A stretch of DNA of 64,000 nucleotides from Maritimibacter sp. HL-12 (GCF_900177545.1 NZ_FXBQ01000001.1:2722122-2786121), one strand, 5' to 3'. Counted from the stretch's first letter, positions 52,902-62,012 are shown. A program made the numbers and translations. Notes: generated from the letters alone by a model not told the origin.

Positions 52902-54572
52902 TTACGTCATGTCGTCTTCGCCCACCAAGGTCGAGGAGAGCGAGCCGCCGACAACGGTCATGTCAACCGTGTTGCCCAGGATGTTGGCACCCTGCACGAT
53001 ATCCATGTTGAAGGCCGAGGTATCGACAACGGCGGATGCCTGGGCTTCCGACAGGCCGTTGACGTAGCCGTCATCGCCGTTGTGGGAGCCCCACATCCCG
53101 CCGTGGCCGGCTGCACCGCCATCGCCGGAGGTGGCATTGCCGGCTGATCCGCCGCTACCACCAACCGCAAGGGCTTTGCCGCCCATGGCCATGCCGCCAC
53201 CGGCCATGCCACCGTCGCCGCCCATGGCAAAGGCTTTGCCGCCATGGCCGCCGTCGCCGCCTTCGCCGTAGCCGCCGCCGACACCGATGCCGTGGCCGGC
53301 ACCAAAGCCGAGGCCTTCGCCACCGGTGGCGTTACCGGTATTGCCGCTGTTGCCGCCGTCGCCGCCAGATCCGGCACCTCCGGCCGCGCCGGCACCGCCT
53401 GCGCCACCATCACCGGCATCGCCAGCCGCCGCGTCCGCCGCGGCATCTGCTGCGGCGTCAGCCGCAAATCCGGCCAGGCCGCCGCCGCCGGCTGCAGCGG
53501 CCGCTGCAGCACCGTGGGCCGCCGCAGCTCCGCTTCCGCCGGTCGCGCCGGGCGCGCCGTCGCCGCCTTCGGCACCATCACCGCCATCGCCGGTACCACC
53601 GGTACCCGTGGAGCTGTGGTTGTTGCCCTCTGCGCCAACGCCGACGCCGACACCCAGGCCGCCAAGGCCTACGCCGGTGCCGCTCCCGGCGCCGCCGTCG
53701 TCGCCGTCGCCGCCTTTGGCCATCGTGTGGCCGCCATTGGCACCGTGTCCACCGCCTGCAACGGCACCGCCGGCGAAGGCCGCGGTATGACCGCCATTGC
53801 CGCCGTTGGTGGAGGCACCACCGCCACCTTCACCACCTTCCGGCTGGGCTTCGATGCCCTCGTCGGACGTCGCGGTGCCGCCATGGGCACTGCCCTGCTG
53901 CTGGAAGTTGGAATTGTTGTGGACCTGCGGGTTGCTGAGCTCGTCATTGTCGTGCAGCGTCGCCGACTGGGCAATGACCGTTCCGGCATCGTTGCCGCTA
54001 CCGTTCAGCGCACCTTCGAGAACATCCTTCAGGCTGATGTCGTTTCCGGCACCGTTCGAGTAGTTCACCGAACCACCCTTCTGGGCCATCAGGATATCGC
54101 CGGTCGAGCTGCCCCCGGACAGATCGAAATCGGCGAAATCGTCGTCAGAAGGCAGCCCATCGAGGCCAACACCCACGTCCACTTTCACGTCAGTTTTCAC
54201 GTCAGTTTTCACGTCAGTGTCGTTGACGTTTTTCGCGTAATTGTACGCATCATTGTCCGCAGTGTTGTACGCATCATTGTCCGCAGTGTTGTGCGCATCA
54301 TTGTCCGCAGTGTTGTGCGCATCATTGTCCGCAGTGTTGTGCGCATCGTTGTCGGCGGTGTTGAGCGCATCATTGTCCGCGGTGTTGTTTGCGGTGTTGT
54401 CGTTGTCAATGTCGTTGTCAATTTCGTTGTCAATGTCGTTGTCATTGACGTTGTCATTGTCATTGTCATTCTTGTTGACGTTTTTGGAACCCTTGCCGCC
54501 ACTGACGTTGGGACCGACGCCGACAACGTTGCCGGCACCGAAAAGGATATTGTTGTTTTTGAACACACTCAT
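52902..54572 (-). CDS. Glycine-rich repeat protein, probable type I secretion substrate
   Basis: The protein has 556 residues. Residues ~34-60 are Asn/Asp dipeptide-like (NDNDNDNVNDNDIDN), ~62-110 are six octapeptides of NTADNDA plus L, H or Y, and 118-133 repeats TDVK. After an acidic linker, 245-500 are glycine-rich GGxGGx with alanine blocks (AAADAAADAAAGDAG at ~371). C-terminus 505-556 (AFNMDIVQGANILGNTVDMT) is non-repetitive and resembles the IxxQxNIxxD pattern of the neighbouring 639-aa protein. GGxGG patterns can form polyproline-II bundles, as in some phage adhesins and antifreeze proteins. No signal peptide, no Cys. Clear GGAG site before the ATG at 54572. Function not known. Confidence 0.72.
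   Translation of the reverse strand: MSVFKNNNILFGAGNVVGVGPNVSGGKGSKNVNKNDNDNDNVNDNDIDNEIDNDIDNDNTANNTADNDALNTADNDAHNTADNDAHNTADNDAHNTADNDAYNTADNDAYNYAKNVNDTDVKTDVKTDVKVDVGVGLDGLPSDDDFADFDLSGGSSTGDILMAQKGGSVNYSNGAGNDISLKDVLEGALNGSGNDAGTVIAQSATLHDNDELSNPQVHNNSNFQQQGSAHGGTATSDEGIEAQPEGGEGGGGASTNGGNGGHTAAFAGGAVAGGGHGANGGHTMAKGGDGDDGGAGSGTGVGLGGLGVGVGVGAEGNNHSSTGTGGTGDGGDGAEGGDGAPGATGGSGAAAAHGAAAAAAAGGGGLAGFAADAAADAAADAAAGDAGDGGAGGAGAAGGAGSGGDGGNSGNTGNATGGEGLGFGAGHGIGVGGGYGEGGDGGHGGKAFAMGGDGGMAGGGMAMGGKALAVGGSGGSAGNATSGDGGAAGHGGMWGSHNGDDGYVNGLSEAQASAVVDTSAFNMDIVQGANILGNTVDMTVVGGSLSSTLVGEDDMT
54241..54384. repeat. Six 24-bp tandem repeats coding for the octapeptide N-T-A-D-N-D-A-x
   Basis: Units start at 54241, 54265, 54289, 54313, 54337 and 54361; the first four differ at one base (TAC versus GCG/TGC), the last two at two to four. 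All are in frame, so copy number can change without a frameshift. A second block with 6-bp and 9-bp GTC/ATT periodicity (54397-54475) encodes the Asn-Asp run, and a 12-bp unit (TTTTCACGTCAG type) repeats at 54180-54215. Confidence 0.9.
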
Positions 54573-55256
54573 TGGATTTTCTCCATGTGAGGCATCCGAT
54601 CGTCACCGCTCTGTTACAAGTGACATGGTTTCGGATGCGATTGGTTTCCAGTTGTTTTCGTGATCGGGCCTCGATGACGAAAACTCGGTCATCGCAAAGC
54701 CCGTTGTCTCAAGATGAATCGTCCCTGGTTGCTCCCTTTCCTTTCTCGGGGGCAGGAGCATCCGAAGAGCGTGGTGCTTCAGGCAGGAGCCGGCGGTTTC
54801 CAGTTGAGAAATCCGGCAAGGCCCAGCGCGATCCCTTCGGCAATTGCTGTCCCCCGTTTGGGTCTGCACAACTTCGTGCACCTCAAAGGATGAGAGGGAA
54901 TCAGGCCGCGAAAATAGCCAACACTTCGGAATAGATATGAAAGTGAGGAGAAAGATTATTAATTCCATGAGATTAAATGGGAGCGATTCGTACCTTCGTA
55001 CTATGCGCTCTGAACCTCAGGAATACCTGGACTAGCCAGATTGGAGGGGGCAGGGACGTACCCAAAAGGATTAGATATACAACTTCCGGATGAATTATAT
55101 CGATCAATTGGTTAAAAAAACGACGGCGGAAGCCGTTCAATCGTTGTTATGAACCTGCTTCAATGCTACGATCCTCGTTCTCTACCAGATCAATATCGAG
55201 ATTGATTTCGGCAAAACCCATCGAGCGGTGCAGAGTTTTGTTTGGGGGGCATTGCA
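54573..55256. other. Divergent intergenic region, AT-rich, upstream of the secretion locus
   Basis: This stretch of 684 bases lies between the glycine-rich gene (minus) and the LuxR-type gene (plus). From about 54880 to 55240 it is distinctly lower in GC than the rest of the window (for example AAAGATTATTAATTCCATGAG). Only short open frames exist and none has a good ribosome site or codon use. It probably holds the promoters of both sides; I cannot point to specific binding sites. Confidence 0.6.
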
Positions 55257-56018
55257 ATGGGTCAGTTGGATGACGCGTGGGGTCATTCCTCCACCGAGTA
55301 TCTAAGCGTGGGCCGTTCATCACGGGGCGTCATAGCGCTGGTTTCCGGCAACCAGACGTTTTCGGAGCGGCTTTGCCGCGTGACCGAAGCGGAAGTCGAC
55401 AAGGTCGAGGTCAGTCGTCACGACTCCGTCGACCAGGTGATCGAAACCTTGCCGATGTGGCGTGAACGATTGCGCCTGGTCGTACTTGACGAAACCGCGG
55501 CCGGAAAACTCGACACCGCTGTTTCGAGCTGGGTGCAAGACCAGTCCGCCGCAAGGATTGCCTGCGCCTATTGCGACGTCGACCGGGTCCGGCAAGTGTT
55601 TGCCAACGGCTGTTACCCGGCCGCGATTTCGAGCTTCTTTCCGCTCAACCTGAGTTTCGATGCCTGGATCTCGATGCTGAAGCTGTGCCTTTCGCGGCAT
55701 ACCTACGTGGCGACCGAACTGATCGAGGCGCTCTCCACGCTGCCGGGACTCCAGGGCGCACCGCCGAACCGGGCCAAGGCGTTCGCGAATGCAGAATCCG
55801 CATCCTGGCCGTCTTCGGGAAACAACCTGAACCGGCTGACACAGCGCGAGATCGAGGTTCTGAAACATGTGGCGGAAGGCTATCAGAACAAGGTGATCGC
55901 GGCCAAGCTGGGGCTTTCGGAGAACACGGTGAAACTGCACATGCACCACGTCATTACCAAGCTGGGTGTGCACAACCGGACGGAAGCTGCAATGATCTAT
56001 GCCACCGCGAAAACCTGA
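55257..56018 (+). CDS. LuxR-family response-regulator-like transcription factor
   Basis: The protein has 253 residues from the ATG at 55257 (TTTGGGGGGCATTGCA precedes it; an in-frame TTG at 55242 is less likely). The N-terminal ~150 residues resemble a receiver fold but no phosphoacceptor Asp pocket is evident. The C-terminus is a FixJ/LuxR HTH: LTQREIEVLKHVAEGYQNKVIAAKLGLSENTVKLHMHHVITKLGVHNR. Divergent from the secretion operon across the AT-rich region, so it is the likely regulator of that operon, in the way CsgD/VpsT-like proteins control matrix components. Overlaps the next gene by 20 bases. Confidence 0.8.
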   Translation: MGQLDDAWGHSSTEYLSVGRSSRGVIALVSGNQTFSERLCRVTEAEVDKVEVSRHDSVDQVIETLPMWRERLRLVVLDETAAGKLDTAVSSWVQDQSAARIACAYCDVDRVRQVFANGCYPAAISSFFPLNLSFDAWISMLKLCLSRHTYVATELIEALSTLPGLQGAPPNRAKAFANAESASWPSSGNNLNRLTQREIEVLKHVAEGYQNKVIAAKLGLSENTVKLHMHHVITKLGVHNRTEAAMIYATAKT

Positions 56019-56520
56019 AACCCCGCCGCAAGGCAAGGAAGCGGCCCTGCGGGAAATGTTTCTGCGCGTGGGGCAACTGAACTTCAACTGGACCAATACC
56101 GAAAGCCTGTTCATCCACCTGATCGCCGGACTTGCGGACGTCGACAAGGACGTGGCGATTGTCATCTTCCTCACCCTGAACACCACGAGCGCCCGGCTCG
56201 ACCTGGTTGACCGGCTGGCCAAGTTGTCACGCACACCGCAGGCGCAACGCGACGCAATCCTCGAACTGACAACGCGCTTTCGCAAGGAATCCTCGCTGCG
56301 CAACAAGTACAATCACTGTATCTATTCCTTCGATCCCGAAGGTGGCCAGCTGAACACCATCATGATGCGGATCGCCGACCGCAAGAACCGCATCCTGGTC
56401 GGCAAGCAGGAAGTGGCGGATGCGCAAGAGGTCGCCAACATCGACGCGACGATCGAACGCCTGAAGCAACTCAACCTCGATATCTGGCAAACGGTCGCCC
56501 GTTTCGGATACCCGATCTGA
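55999..56520 (+). CDS. Small helical protein with Rx4H (HEPN-like) motif
   Basis: The protein has 173 residues. All-helical by eye. R101-NKYN-H106 in SLRNKYNHCIYSF matches the Rx4-6H motif of HEPN-fold proteins, many of which are RNases or toxin-like. FNWTNTESLFIHLIAG near the start and the region LDLVDRLAKLSRTPQAQ could form the rest of the helical bundle. The gene overlaps the LuxR-type gene by 20 bases, so both are coexpressed. No antitoxin gene is adjacent. I do not assign a function. Confidence 0.6.
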   Translation: MPPRKPETPPQGKEAALREMFLRVGQLNFNWTNTESLFIHLIAGLADVDKDVAIVIFLTLNTTSARLDLVDRLAKLSRTPQAQRDAILELTTRFRKESSLRNKYNHCIYSFDPEGGQLNTIMMRIADRKNRILVGKQEVADAQEVANIDATIERLKQLNLDIWQTVARFGYPI

Positions 56521-56771
56521 CCCGCAGAGGCCCCGAGCGCTGCCGGCAATCAGGGGTTCAGCCGGCTCGTGGCGCTTGGCCGAACATGCCCGCGCCACCA
56601 GCTTTGCACCGCTTGCCGGGCAGCGAGGCCACGCCACGACGCGACCCGCGAAACCGGCGCGTATCGGACCGCCCTCCGGGTGGGAACAGGGGAACGCCCT
56701 GCCAAACGCGAATGCGATGAAACCTGGCCCGCGCCCTCGTCGCGGTCTCGGTTCTGAATGCTTGGTGGAAA
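56521..56771. other. 250-bp gap before tRNA-Cys, nothing recognised
   Basis: GC-rich, only short out-of-context frames; no terminator or repeat seen. No integrase or direct repeat of the tRNA 3' end was found here. Confidence 0.6.
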
Positions 56772-56845
56772 TGGAGGCGAGTACCGGAATCGAACCGGTG
56801 TGCACGGATTTGCAATCCGCTGCGTAACCACTCCGCCAACTCGCC
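56772..56845 (-). tRNA. tRNA-Cys (anticodon GCA)
   Basis: On the minus strand a 74-base cloverleaf runs from GGCGAGT at 56845 to the encoded TCCA end at 56772. The acceptor stem is GGCGAGT paired to ACTCGCC, the T-loop GGTTCGATTCC, and the anticodon loop TTGCAAA with GCA. CCA is encoded in the gene. Confidence 0.93.
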
Positions 56846-57009
56846 GAAGTTGGCGCGGATGTAGCCCAAGCGTGGCGGCTTCGCAAGAGCCGTGATCTGT
56901 CGCCGGGATGCCTCGGTACCAGGCGCAGGCGACAGGGCGTGTTGCGGGCGGCCCGGAATCGTGGCAAGACAACGTCATCCGCGTCAAAGGCAATCCGGCA
57001 GGTTCCGAC

Positions 57010-57663
57010 ATGAGCGATTTCCAGGCCCTTCGAACCATGATGGTCGATACTCAGGTGAGGCCTTCGGATGTGACCAGATACCCCGTGATCGGGGCGATGC
57101 TGGCGGTGCCTCGCGAGGCTTTTGTGCCGGATGGACTGCGCGCTGCGGCCTATGCCGATACGGCGGTCGATCTTGGTGCCGGCCGTGCCATGCTCGAACC
57201 CCGCACCTTCGCCAAGATGCTCGACGCGCTCGAAATCGGCTCCGGGGAACTGGTTCTCGATCTGGGCTGCGGACTTGGCTATTCGGCGGCGGTGATCGCG
57301 CGCATGGTGGATTTCGTTGTCGCGCTGGAACAGGACGAGGCGATGGCTGCCGAGGCCGAAACCCGCCTCGGGGCGCAAGGTGTTGACAATGTGGCTGTCA
57401 TTTCGGGCCGCCTTCGCGATGGCGACGCAAAGCACGGGCCCTATGATGCGATCGTCGTCGAGGGCGGTGTGGAGAGGCTGCCCGCGGGACTCGTCGATCA
57501 GCTCAAGGACGGAGGCCGGATCGCGGCGATCTTTGCCGACAACCGGGCCGGCGCATTGCGGATCGGGCAGAAATGGGGCGACCATGTCGATTGGCGCTTT
57601 GCCTTCAACGCGACCGCCCCGGTGTTGCCCGGTTTTGAAAAAGTGACGGAATTTGCGCTGTAG
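57010..57663 (+). CDS. pcm: Protein-L-isoaspartate O-methyltransferase
   Basis: The protein has 217 residues from the ATG at 57010. MVDTQVRPSDVTRYPVIGAML near the start, VPREAFVPDGL, LEPRTFAKMLDAL, SAM motif VLDLGCGLGYSAAVIARM, and IVVEGGVERLPAGLVDQLKDGGRI are PCMT-type. The strongly conserved acceptor loop is a little different from the classical enzyme; this alphaproteobacterial version is regularly found directly ahead of tolC, as here. Repairs isoaspartyl proteins, or a divergent function. Confidence 0.82.
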   Translation: MSDFQALRTMMVDTQVRPSDVTRYPVIGAMLAVPREAFVPDGLRAAAYADTAVDLGAGRAMLEPRTFAKMLDALEIGSGELVLDLGCGLGYSAAVIARMVDFVVALEQDEAMAAEAETRLGAQGVDNVAVISGRLRDGDAKHGPYDAIVVEGGVERLPAGLVDQLKDGGRIAAIFADNRAGALRIGQKWGDHVDWRFAFNATAPVLPGFEKVTEFAL

Positions 57664-57713
57664 CGCGTTAAGCATCGCGTGCGATCAATGCCGGTGCCTG
57701 AGGGACGTTTGGA

Positions 57714-59120
57714 ATGCGAAAGACATTGAGACGGATTGCTGCCGCGGCGCTGACATCGGCGCTGCTCCTCGCCCCGGTGGCTTCAAGCGCCGAAAGCCTG
57801 TCTGACGCGCTGGTTTCGGCCTACCGCAACTCCGGCCTGCTCGACCAGCAACGCGCGCTCCTGCGGGTGCGCGACGAAGACGTGGCGGTGGCCGTGGCCG
57901 CCACCCGCCCGGTGCTGAATTACGCGCTGAGTTCGACCTGGAACCTGAACAACAGCGGGGGCGTGGTGACGACCTCGCTCACCAACAGCCTCACGCTGTC
58001 GTCCAGCCTCACGATCTACGATTTCGGCCGTAGCCAGATGCGCATCGACCTCGCGCGTGAAAACGTGCTGATGACGCGCGATGCGCTGGTCGGGGTCGAG
58101 CAGAACGTGCTGCTGCGCGCCGTTCGCGCCTTCCTCGATGTGCGCTCGGCGCACGAAACCGCGTTGCTTCAGGCCAACAACGTGCGGCTGATCACCCAGG
58201 AACTGCGCGCGGCGCGGGATCGGTTCGAAGTCGGCGAGATCACCCAGACCGACGTGTCGCTGGCCGAAGCCGCCCTGGCGGCGGCAAAAAGCGCCGAGGC
58301 GTCGGCCCGCGGCCAACTGATGGTCGCGCGCGAGGAATACAAGGCTGCGATCGGCCATTATCCAGACGGGTTGCAGGTGCCGCCGGCTGCGCCGCTCGCC
58401 GCGCGCAGCCTCGACGAAGCCAAGGCGATGGCCCGCAGCCGTCATCCCGATGTGCTCTCGGCCCGCCGTTCGGTCACCGTGGCGGAAATGTCGACCGAGC
58501 TTGCCCGCCGCGCGATGCTGCCCACCCTGTCGGCCGAAGCAAGGCTTGGCGCCAGCATCACCGATCCGTTGAACATACCCGGCACGACCGCGTCGCGGAC
58601 CGCGCAGGCGGGAGTGACCCTGTCGGGGCCGATCTACCAGGGTGGCAAGCTGTCTGCGCTTTTCCGCCAGGCGAAGGCGCAGACCGAGGCTTCCAGGGCC
58701 GCGCTGCACATCGCGGCGCAGGGCGTTGAACAGGAGGTTGCCAATGCCTGGGCGCAGCTTGCGGTGGCGCAAGCCAGTCTGCAAGCCTCCGATCAGCAGA
58801 TCCGCGCCAACCAGGTTGCGCTGCGCGGGGCGCGCGAGGAGCAATCGCTTGGCACCCGCACCACGCTCGACGTTCTGAACTACGAACAGGATCTTCTTGA
58901 CGCGCAAGCGGCAAGGATCCGCTCTCAGGCCGACCAGTATCTCTCGGTTTACAGCCTGCTCGCGGCAATGGGGATGCTGACCGCCGATCACCTCAAGCTC
59001 GGGATCGCCACCTATGATCCGGAGGCATATTTCCGCGCGGTGAAAGATGCGCCGGTGTTCGAGGTGAGCCCGCAGGGCGAGCGTCTCGATTCCGTGCTGG
59101 AGGCGCTCGGGCGCAAATAA
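57714..59120 (+). CDS. tolC: TolC-family outer membrane channel protein
   Basis: The protein has 468 residues with a signal peptide (MRKTLRRIAAAALTSALLLAP, cleavage after SSA). Two repeated coiled-coil/beta halves: LSDALVSAYRNSGLLDQQRALLRVRDEDVAVAVAATRPVLNY and SLDEAKAMARSRHPDVLSARRSVTVAEM; GPIYQGGKLSALFRQAKAQ; YEQDLLDAQAARIRSQADQYLSVYSLLAAMG at the end. It can supply the exit pore for type I secretion and drug efflux. No adaptor next to it; the HlyD/ABC pair is about 9 kb upstream. Confidence 0.92.
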   Translation: MRKTLRRIAAAALTSALLLAPVASSAESLSDALVSAYRNSGLLDQQRALLRVRDEDVAVAVAATRPVLNYALSSTWNLNNSGGVVTTSLTNSLTLSSSLTIYDFGRSQMRIDLARENVLMTRDALVGVEQNVLLRAVRAFLDVRSAHETALLQANNVRLITQELRAARDRFEVGEITQTDVSLAEAALAAAKSAEASARGQLMVAREEYKAAIGHYPDGLQVPPAAPLAARSLDEAKAMARSRHPDVLSARRSVTVAEMSTELARRAMLPTLSAEARLGASITDPLNIPGTTASRTAQAGVTLSGPIYQGGKLSALFRQAKAQTEASRAALHIAAQGVEQEVANAWAQLAVAQASLQASDQQIRANQVALRGAREEQSLGTRTTLDVLNYEQDLLDAQAARIRSQADQYLSVYSLLAAMGMLTADHLKLGIATYDPEAYFRAVKDAPVFEVSPQGERLDSVLEALGRK

Positions 59121-59220
59121 TCCCGGGTTTTCGATACTTGTTAAGGGTTTGTTTGCCAAACCGTTGTGTGATGGCGGGGCTCTGGCTATTGTGCCTGACA
59201 AGGTAAACAAGGAATCTGCG

Positions 59221-60258
59221 ATGTCCGAACCCGTCTCTAATGCTGAAATCGAGGATGTCCTGTCGTCGATCCGCCGCCTCGTTTCGGAGAATGCCGGGGC
59301 GGCGCGGCGGGAAGCGTCCGGGCAGGATGCACCTGAAAAGCTCGTGCTGACGCCGGCGTTCCGCGTTGACGAAGGCGAAGAAGAAGACAAGCCCGGGGAA
59401 GCGCCCCAGCGTGACGCCGACGTGGTGACCTTCGATGGCCACGGCTGGAGCGATGGCGGCCCTGAGGCGGTGGAAGAAATGGTTGCCGCCGTTGTCGAGG
59501 ATGGCCCCGGCATTCAATTTGAAGACATGGCGCAAGAGGTGGATGATTTGGCGGATGCTTCCGAACAGGCCGGTCCGGCGCCCGCGGGCCCCGAGACGGC
59601 AGACACCAGCGTCAAGTCGGAGCTCGAACGCCGGATCGCCGAGCTTGAAGCGGTGATCGCGCGCAGTGCGACCGAGTTCGAACCCGATGGCGGAGAAGAT
59701 GCGCCCGGGCCCGAAGCCGTGATGTTCCAGCACAATATGAGCCCGAAAGAAGATCCCGTTGCGGTGGATGCGGATGACGCCGGTTCTGGCGCAGACACGC
59801 CGGCCGAGGTGTCTGCCGAGCCCGAGGTGTCTGCCGAGCCCGAAGCGACGGCCGCGCCGGAAGCATCGGCAGAGGAGGCGGCACCCCGCGAAGAGGAAGT
59901 GCCGGACGCTGCCTGGGCGGCGAAAGCCCCGATCGAGACGGCGGTGTCCCCGGAGGCCGAACCCCCCGCGGACGAACCGATCGACATCGCCGAACCCGCC
60001 GTTGCGATGGCCTTCGATGATGCGGCAGACATGGCGGACCCGGCCGATGCCTGGGAGGATGTCGGGACCGATGAGATCGACGCCGATGACGGCGGAGACG
60101 AAGAGGCCTTGATTGACGAAGAAGCCTTGCGTGAAATGGTTGCCCGCATGGTGCGCGAGGAATTGCAGGGCTCGGTGGGCGAACGGATCACCCATAACGT
60201 GCGCCGCATGGTCCGCCGCGAAATCGCCCGCGCCCTTGCCTTGCAGGACTTCGAGTAA
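59221..60258 (+). CDS. PopZ-like acidic pole-organizing protein (candidate)
   Basis: The protein has 345 residues from the ATG at 59221. It has an N-terminal helix NAEIEDVLSSIRRLVSE (residues 7-23) similar to the MEEILASIRRIISE start of PopZ, a long disordered Asp/Glu/Pro/Ala-rich middle (~30-290, with EVSAEPEVSAEPE repeated), and a C-terminal helical segment LREMVARMVREELQGSVGERI plus a basic end. That order is the PopZ plan (client-binding helix, acidic linker, oligomerization helices). PopZ gathers the chromosome centromere and other proteins at the cell pole. The identity is inferred from pattern only. Confidence 0.55.
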   Translation: MSEPVSNAEIEDVLSSIRRLVSENAGAARREASGQDAPEKLVLTPAFRVDEGEEEDKPGEAPQRDADVVTFDGHGWSDGGPEAVEEMVAAVVEDGPGIQFEDMAQEVDDLADASEQAGPAPAGPETADTSVKSELERRIAELEAVIARSATEFEPDGGEDAPGPEAVMFQHNMSPKEDPVAVDADDAGSGADTPAEVSAEPEVSAEPEATAAPEASAEEAAPREEEVPDAAWAAKAPIETAVSPEAEPPADEPIDIAEPAVAMAFDDAADMADPADAWEDVGTDEIDADDGGDEEALIDEEALREMVARMVREELQGSVGERITHNVRRMVRREIARALALQDFE

Positions 60259-60461
60259 ATACGGTCTGGCGCGGCCGCCGTTCTCATCGCGCAAGCCGCC
60301 CGGCCGCGTTCATGGCGGTGGGCACGGGTCAAGCACCGAAGCGCGATCTTGGGCCTCGGGTCAGGTTTGCCGCACAAGGTTTGAAGGGTGTGCCGGTTGC
60401 GCCGCCGCGGCGCGCCCTGCCGGTTCGACCGAGCCGCGCACCTTGCATCCTGCGGCAACTC

Positions 60462-61916
60462 TCAGATCTTCCGCGCCAATCCCAGCAGGGCGTCAAGATC
60501 GAGATGCGCCTCGAGGTGATCGGCAAGCTCATCGAGCGTGAGATCGAGCGTTTCGGAATAGGCGAAGTCCGAGGCTCCCGCGCCTAGCCGCGCAAGGAAG
60601 GCGCGGCGGAAGGCGTCGGACGCAAAAAGCCCGTGCAGGTATGTGCCCATCACCCGCCCGTTGCTGCTCGCCGCCCCCTCGATGCGCCCGTCGAACCCGA
60701 GCCAGCCGCGCGCCCGGTCCGGCCCGTCGGTCTGGCCCAGATGGATCTCGTAACCTTCGACGATATCGCCGGTCGGCAGATAGGTGGCGGTTTTGAGCGC
60801 CAGCGTCTTGGCCGGCTCGAGCCGGGTTGCCACATCGAGATGTCCAAGGCCCGGCACATGGCCCGGCGCGCCCTCGATCCCGTCCGGGTCTGCGATCCCG
60901 GAGCCAAGCATCTGGTAGCCGCCACAAACCCCCATAACATGCCCGCCGCGCCGGATATGCGCGGCCAGGTCGATGTCCCAGCCGTTGCGGCGGAAATCGG
61001 CAAGATCTGAGATCGTGCTTTTCGATCCCGGGATCAGCACCAGATCGGCGTCGCCGGGCAGCGGACGTCCCGGCTCGATGATGGTCACCTGCACTTCGGG
61101 CTCGGCGACCAGCGGGTCGAGGTCGTCGAAATTGGCGATCCGGGCGAGCCGCGGCACCGCCACCTTGATCGGTCCACCCCGGCGCAGGCTGGCAAGATCC
61201 ATTACATCTTCCGCCGGCAACCGCCAGGCTTCGGAAAACCACGGCAGAACGCCGAGATCCTGCCAGCCGGTGCGGCTGACGATCTCGCTGCGCCCATCGT
61301 CGAACAGGCTGACGTCGCCGCGAAACTTGTTCACGACGAAGCCGCGAATGCGGTCGCGATCGGTGGCGGGCAGGATCGCGTTGGTGCCGACAAGCTGGGC
61401 AATCACGCCGCCCCGGTCGATGTCGCCGACCAGGACCACGGGCAGATTGGCCGCTGCGGCAAACCCCATGTTGGCGATGTCACCGTCGCGCAGATTGATT
61501 TCGGCGGGGCTTCCCGCCCCCTCGACCAGCACGAGATCGGCGCTTTCGGCGAGCCGGTGGAAGCTCTCCATCACGCGCGGCATCAACTCGGCCTTGGCCC
61601 GGCCATAGTCGCGCGCGCGCATCGTGGCAAAGCGCTTGCCTTGCACGATCACCTGCGCGCCAATCTCGGTTTCGGGTTTGAGCAGCACCGGGTTCATGTC
61701 GATCACCGGGTCACGCCCGGCAGCGCGGGCCTGCAGGGCCTGCGCGCGGCCAATCTCGCCGCCATCGACGGTGACGGCGGCGTTGTTCGACATGTTCTGC
61801 GGCTTGAAGGGAGCCACGCTGATCCCCCGCCGCCGCGCTGCCCGGGCAATGCCGGCGACGAGCAGGGACTTGCCCACGTTCGAGCCTGCGCCCTGAATCA
61901 TGATCGACCGTGTCAT
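60462..61916 (-). CDS. cobQ: Cobyric acid synthase
   Basis: The protein has 484 residues from the ATG at 61916 with GGGAGGA ahead of it. N-terminal dethiobiotin-synthetase-like domain ([59 protein letters not shown]), then a class I glutamine amidotransferase with [15 protein letters not shown] (catalytic Cys) and GTYLHGLF (His). Amidates the corrin ring side chains in vitamin B12 synthesis. No other cob genes are in the window. The 203-bp gap after it on the right of the PopZ-like gene is empty of signals. Confidence 0.92.
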   Translation of the reverse strand: MTRSIMIQGAGSNVGKSLLVAGIARAARRRGISVAPFKPQNMSNNAAVTVDGGEIGRAQALQARAAGRDPVIDMNPVLLKPETEIGAQVIVQGKRFATMRARDYGRAKAELMPRVMESFHRLAESADLVLVEGAGSPAEINLRDGDIANMGFAAAANLPVVLVGDIDRGGVIAQLVGTNAILPATDRDRIRGFVVNKFRGDVSLFDDGRSEIVSRTGWQDLGVLPWFSEAWRLPAEDVMDLASLRRGGPIKVAVPRLARIANFDDLDPLVAEPEVQVTIIEPGRPLPGDADLVLIPGSKSTISDLADFRRNGWDIDLAAHIRRGGHVMGVCGGYQMLGSGIADPDGIEGAPGHVPGLGHLDVATRLEPAKTLALKTATYLPTGDIVEGYEIHLGQTDGPDRARGWLGFDGRIEGAASSNGRVMGTYLHGLFASDAFRRAFLARLGAGASDFAYSETLDLTLDELADHLEAHLDLDALLGLARKI

Positions 61917-61950
61917 GGCGTCCTCCCGCAGCGAGACTACCCTTGGACCC

Positions 61951-61981
61951 TGAAAAAGAAAAGCGCGCCACAGTGGCGCGC
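61951..61981 (-). terminator. Terminator of the small conserved gene
   Basis: GCGCGCCA (61963-61970), loop CAG, TGGCGCGC (61974-61981). On the minus strand this stem is followed by TTTTCTTTTTC (61962-61952), a good U-tract, so it ends transcription of the gene at 62013-62333 before cobQ. Confidence 0.8.
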
Positions 61982-62012
61982 CTTTCAAAATCCTGGTGTC
62001 ACTCGCGTCGGG

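Noticed and set aside
54241-54384. Regular 24-bp repeats that could be mistaken for a CRISPR array.
   Set aside because: Repeats are directly adjacent with no spacers, are in frame within a protein gene, and no cas genes are present.
53244-54590. 448-codon plus-strand frame opposite the glycine-rich gene, rich in V, I and A.
   Set aside because: It is the mirror of the repeats: GTC/ATT repeats read as V/I/R. No ribosome site and no independent support.
54844-55035. Short plus-strand frame of 63 codons in the AT-rich gap.
   Set aside because: No ribosome site, no family, codon use unlike neighbours; kept as intergenic.
56772-56845. tRNA-Cys as an attachment site for an integrated element.
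   Set aside because: No integrase, no repeat of the tRNA 3' end and no change in gene style next to it.
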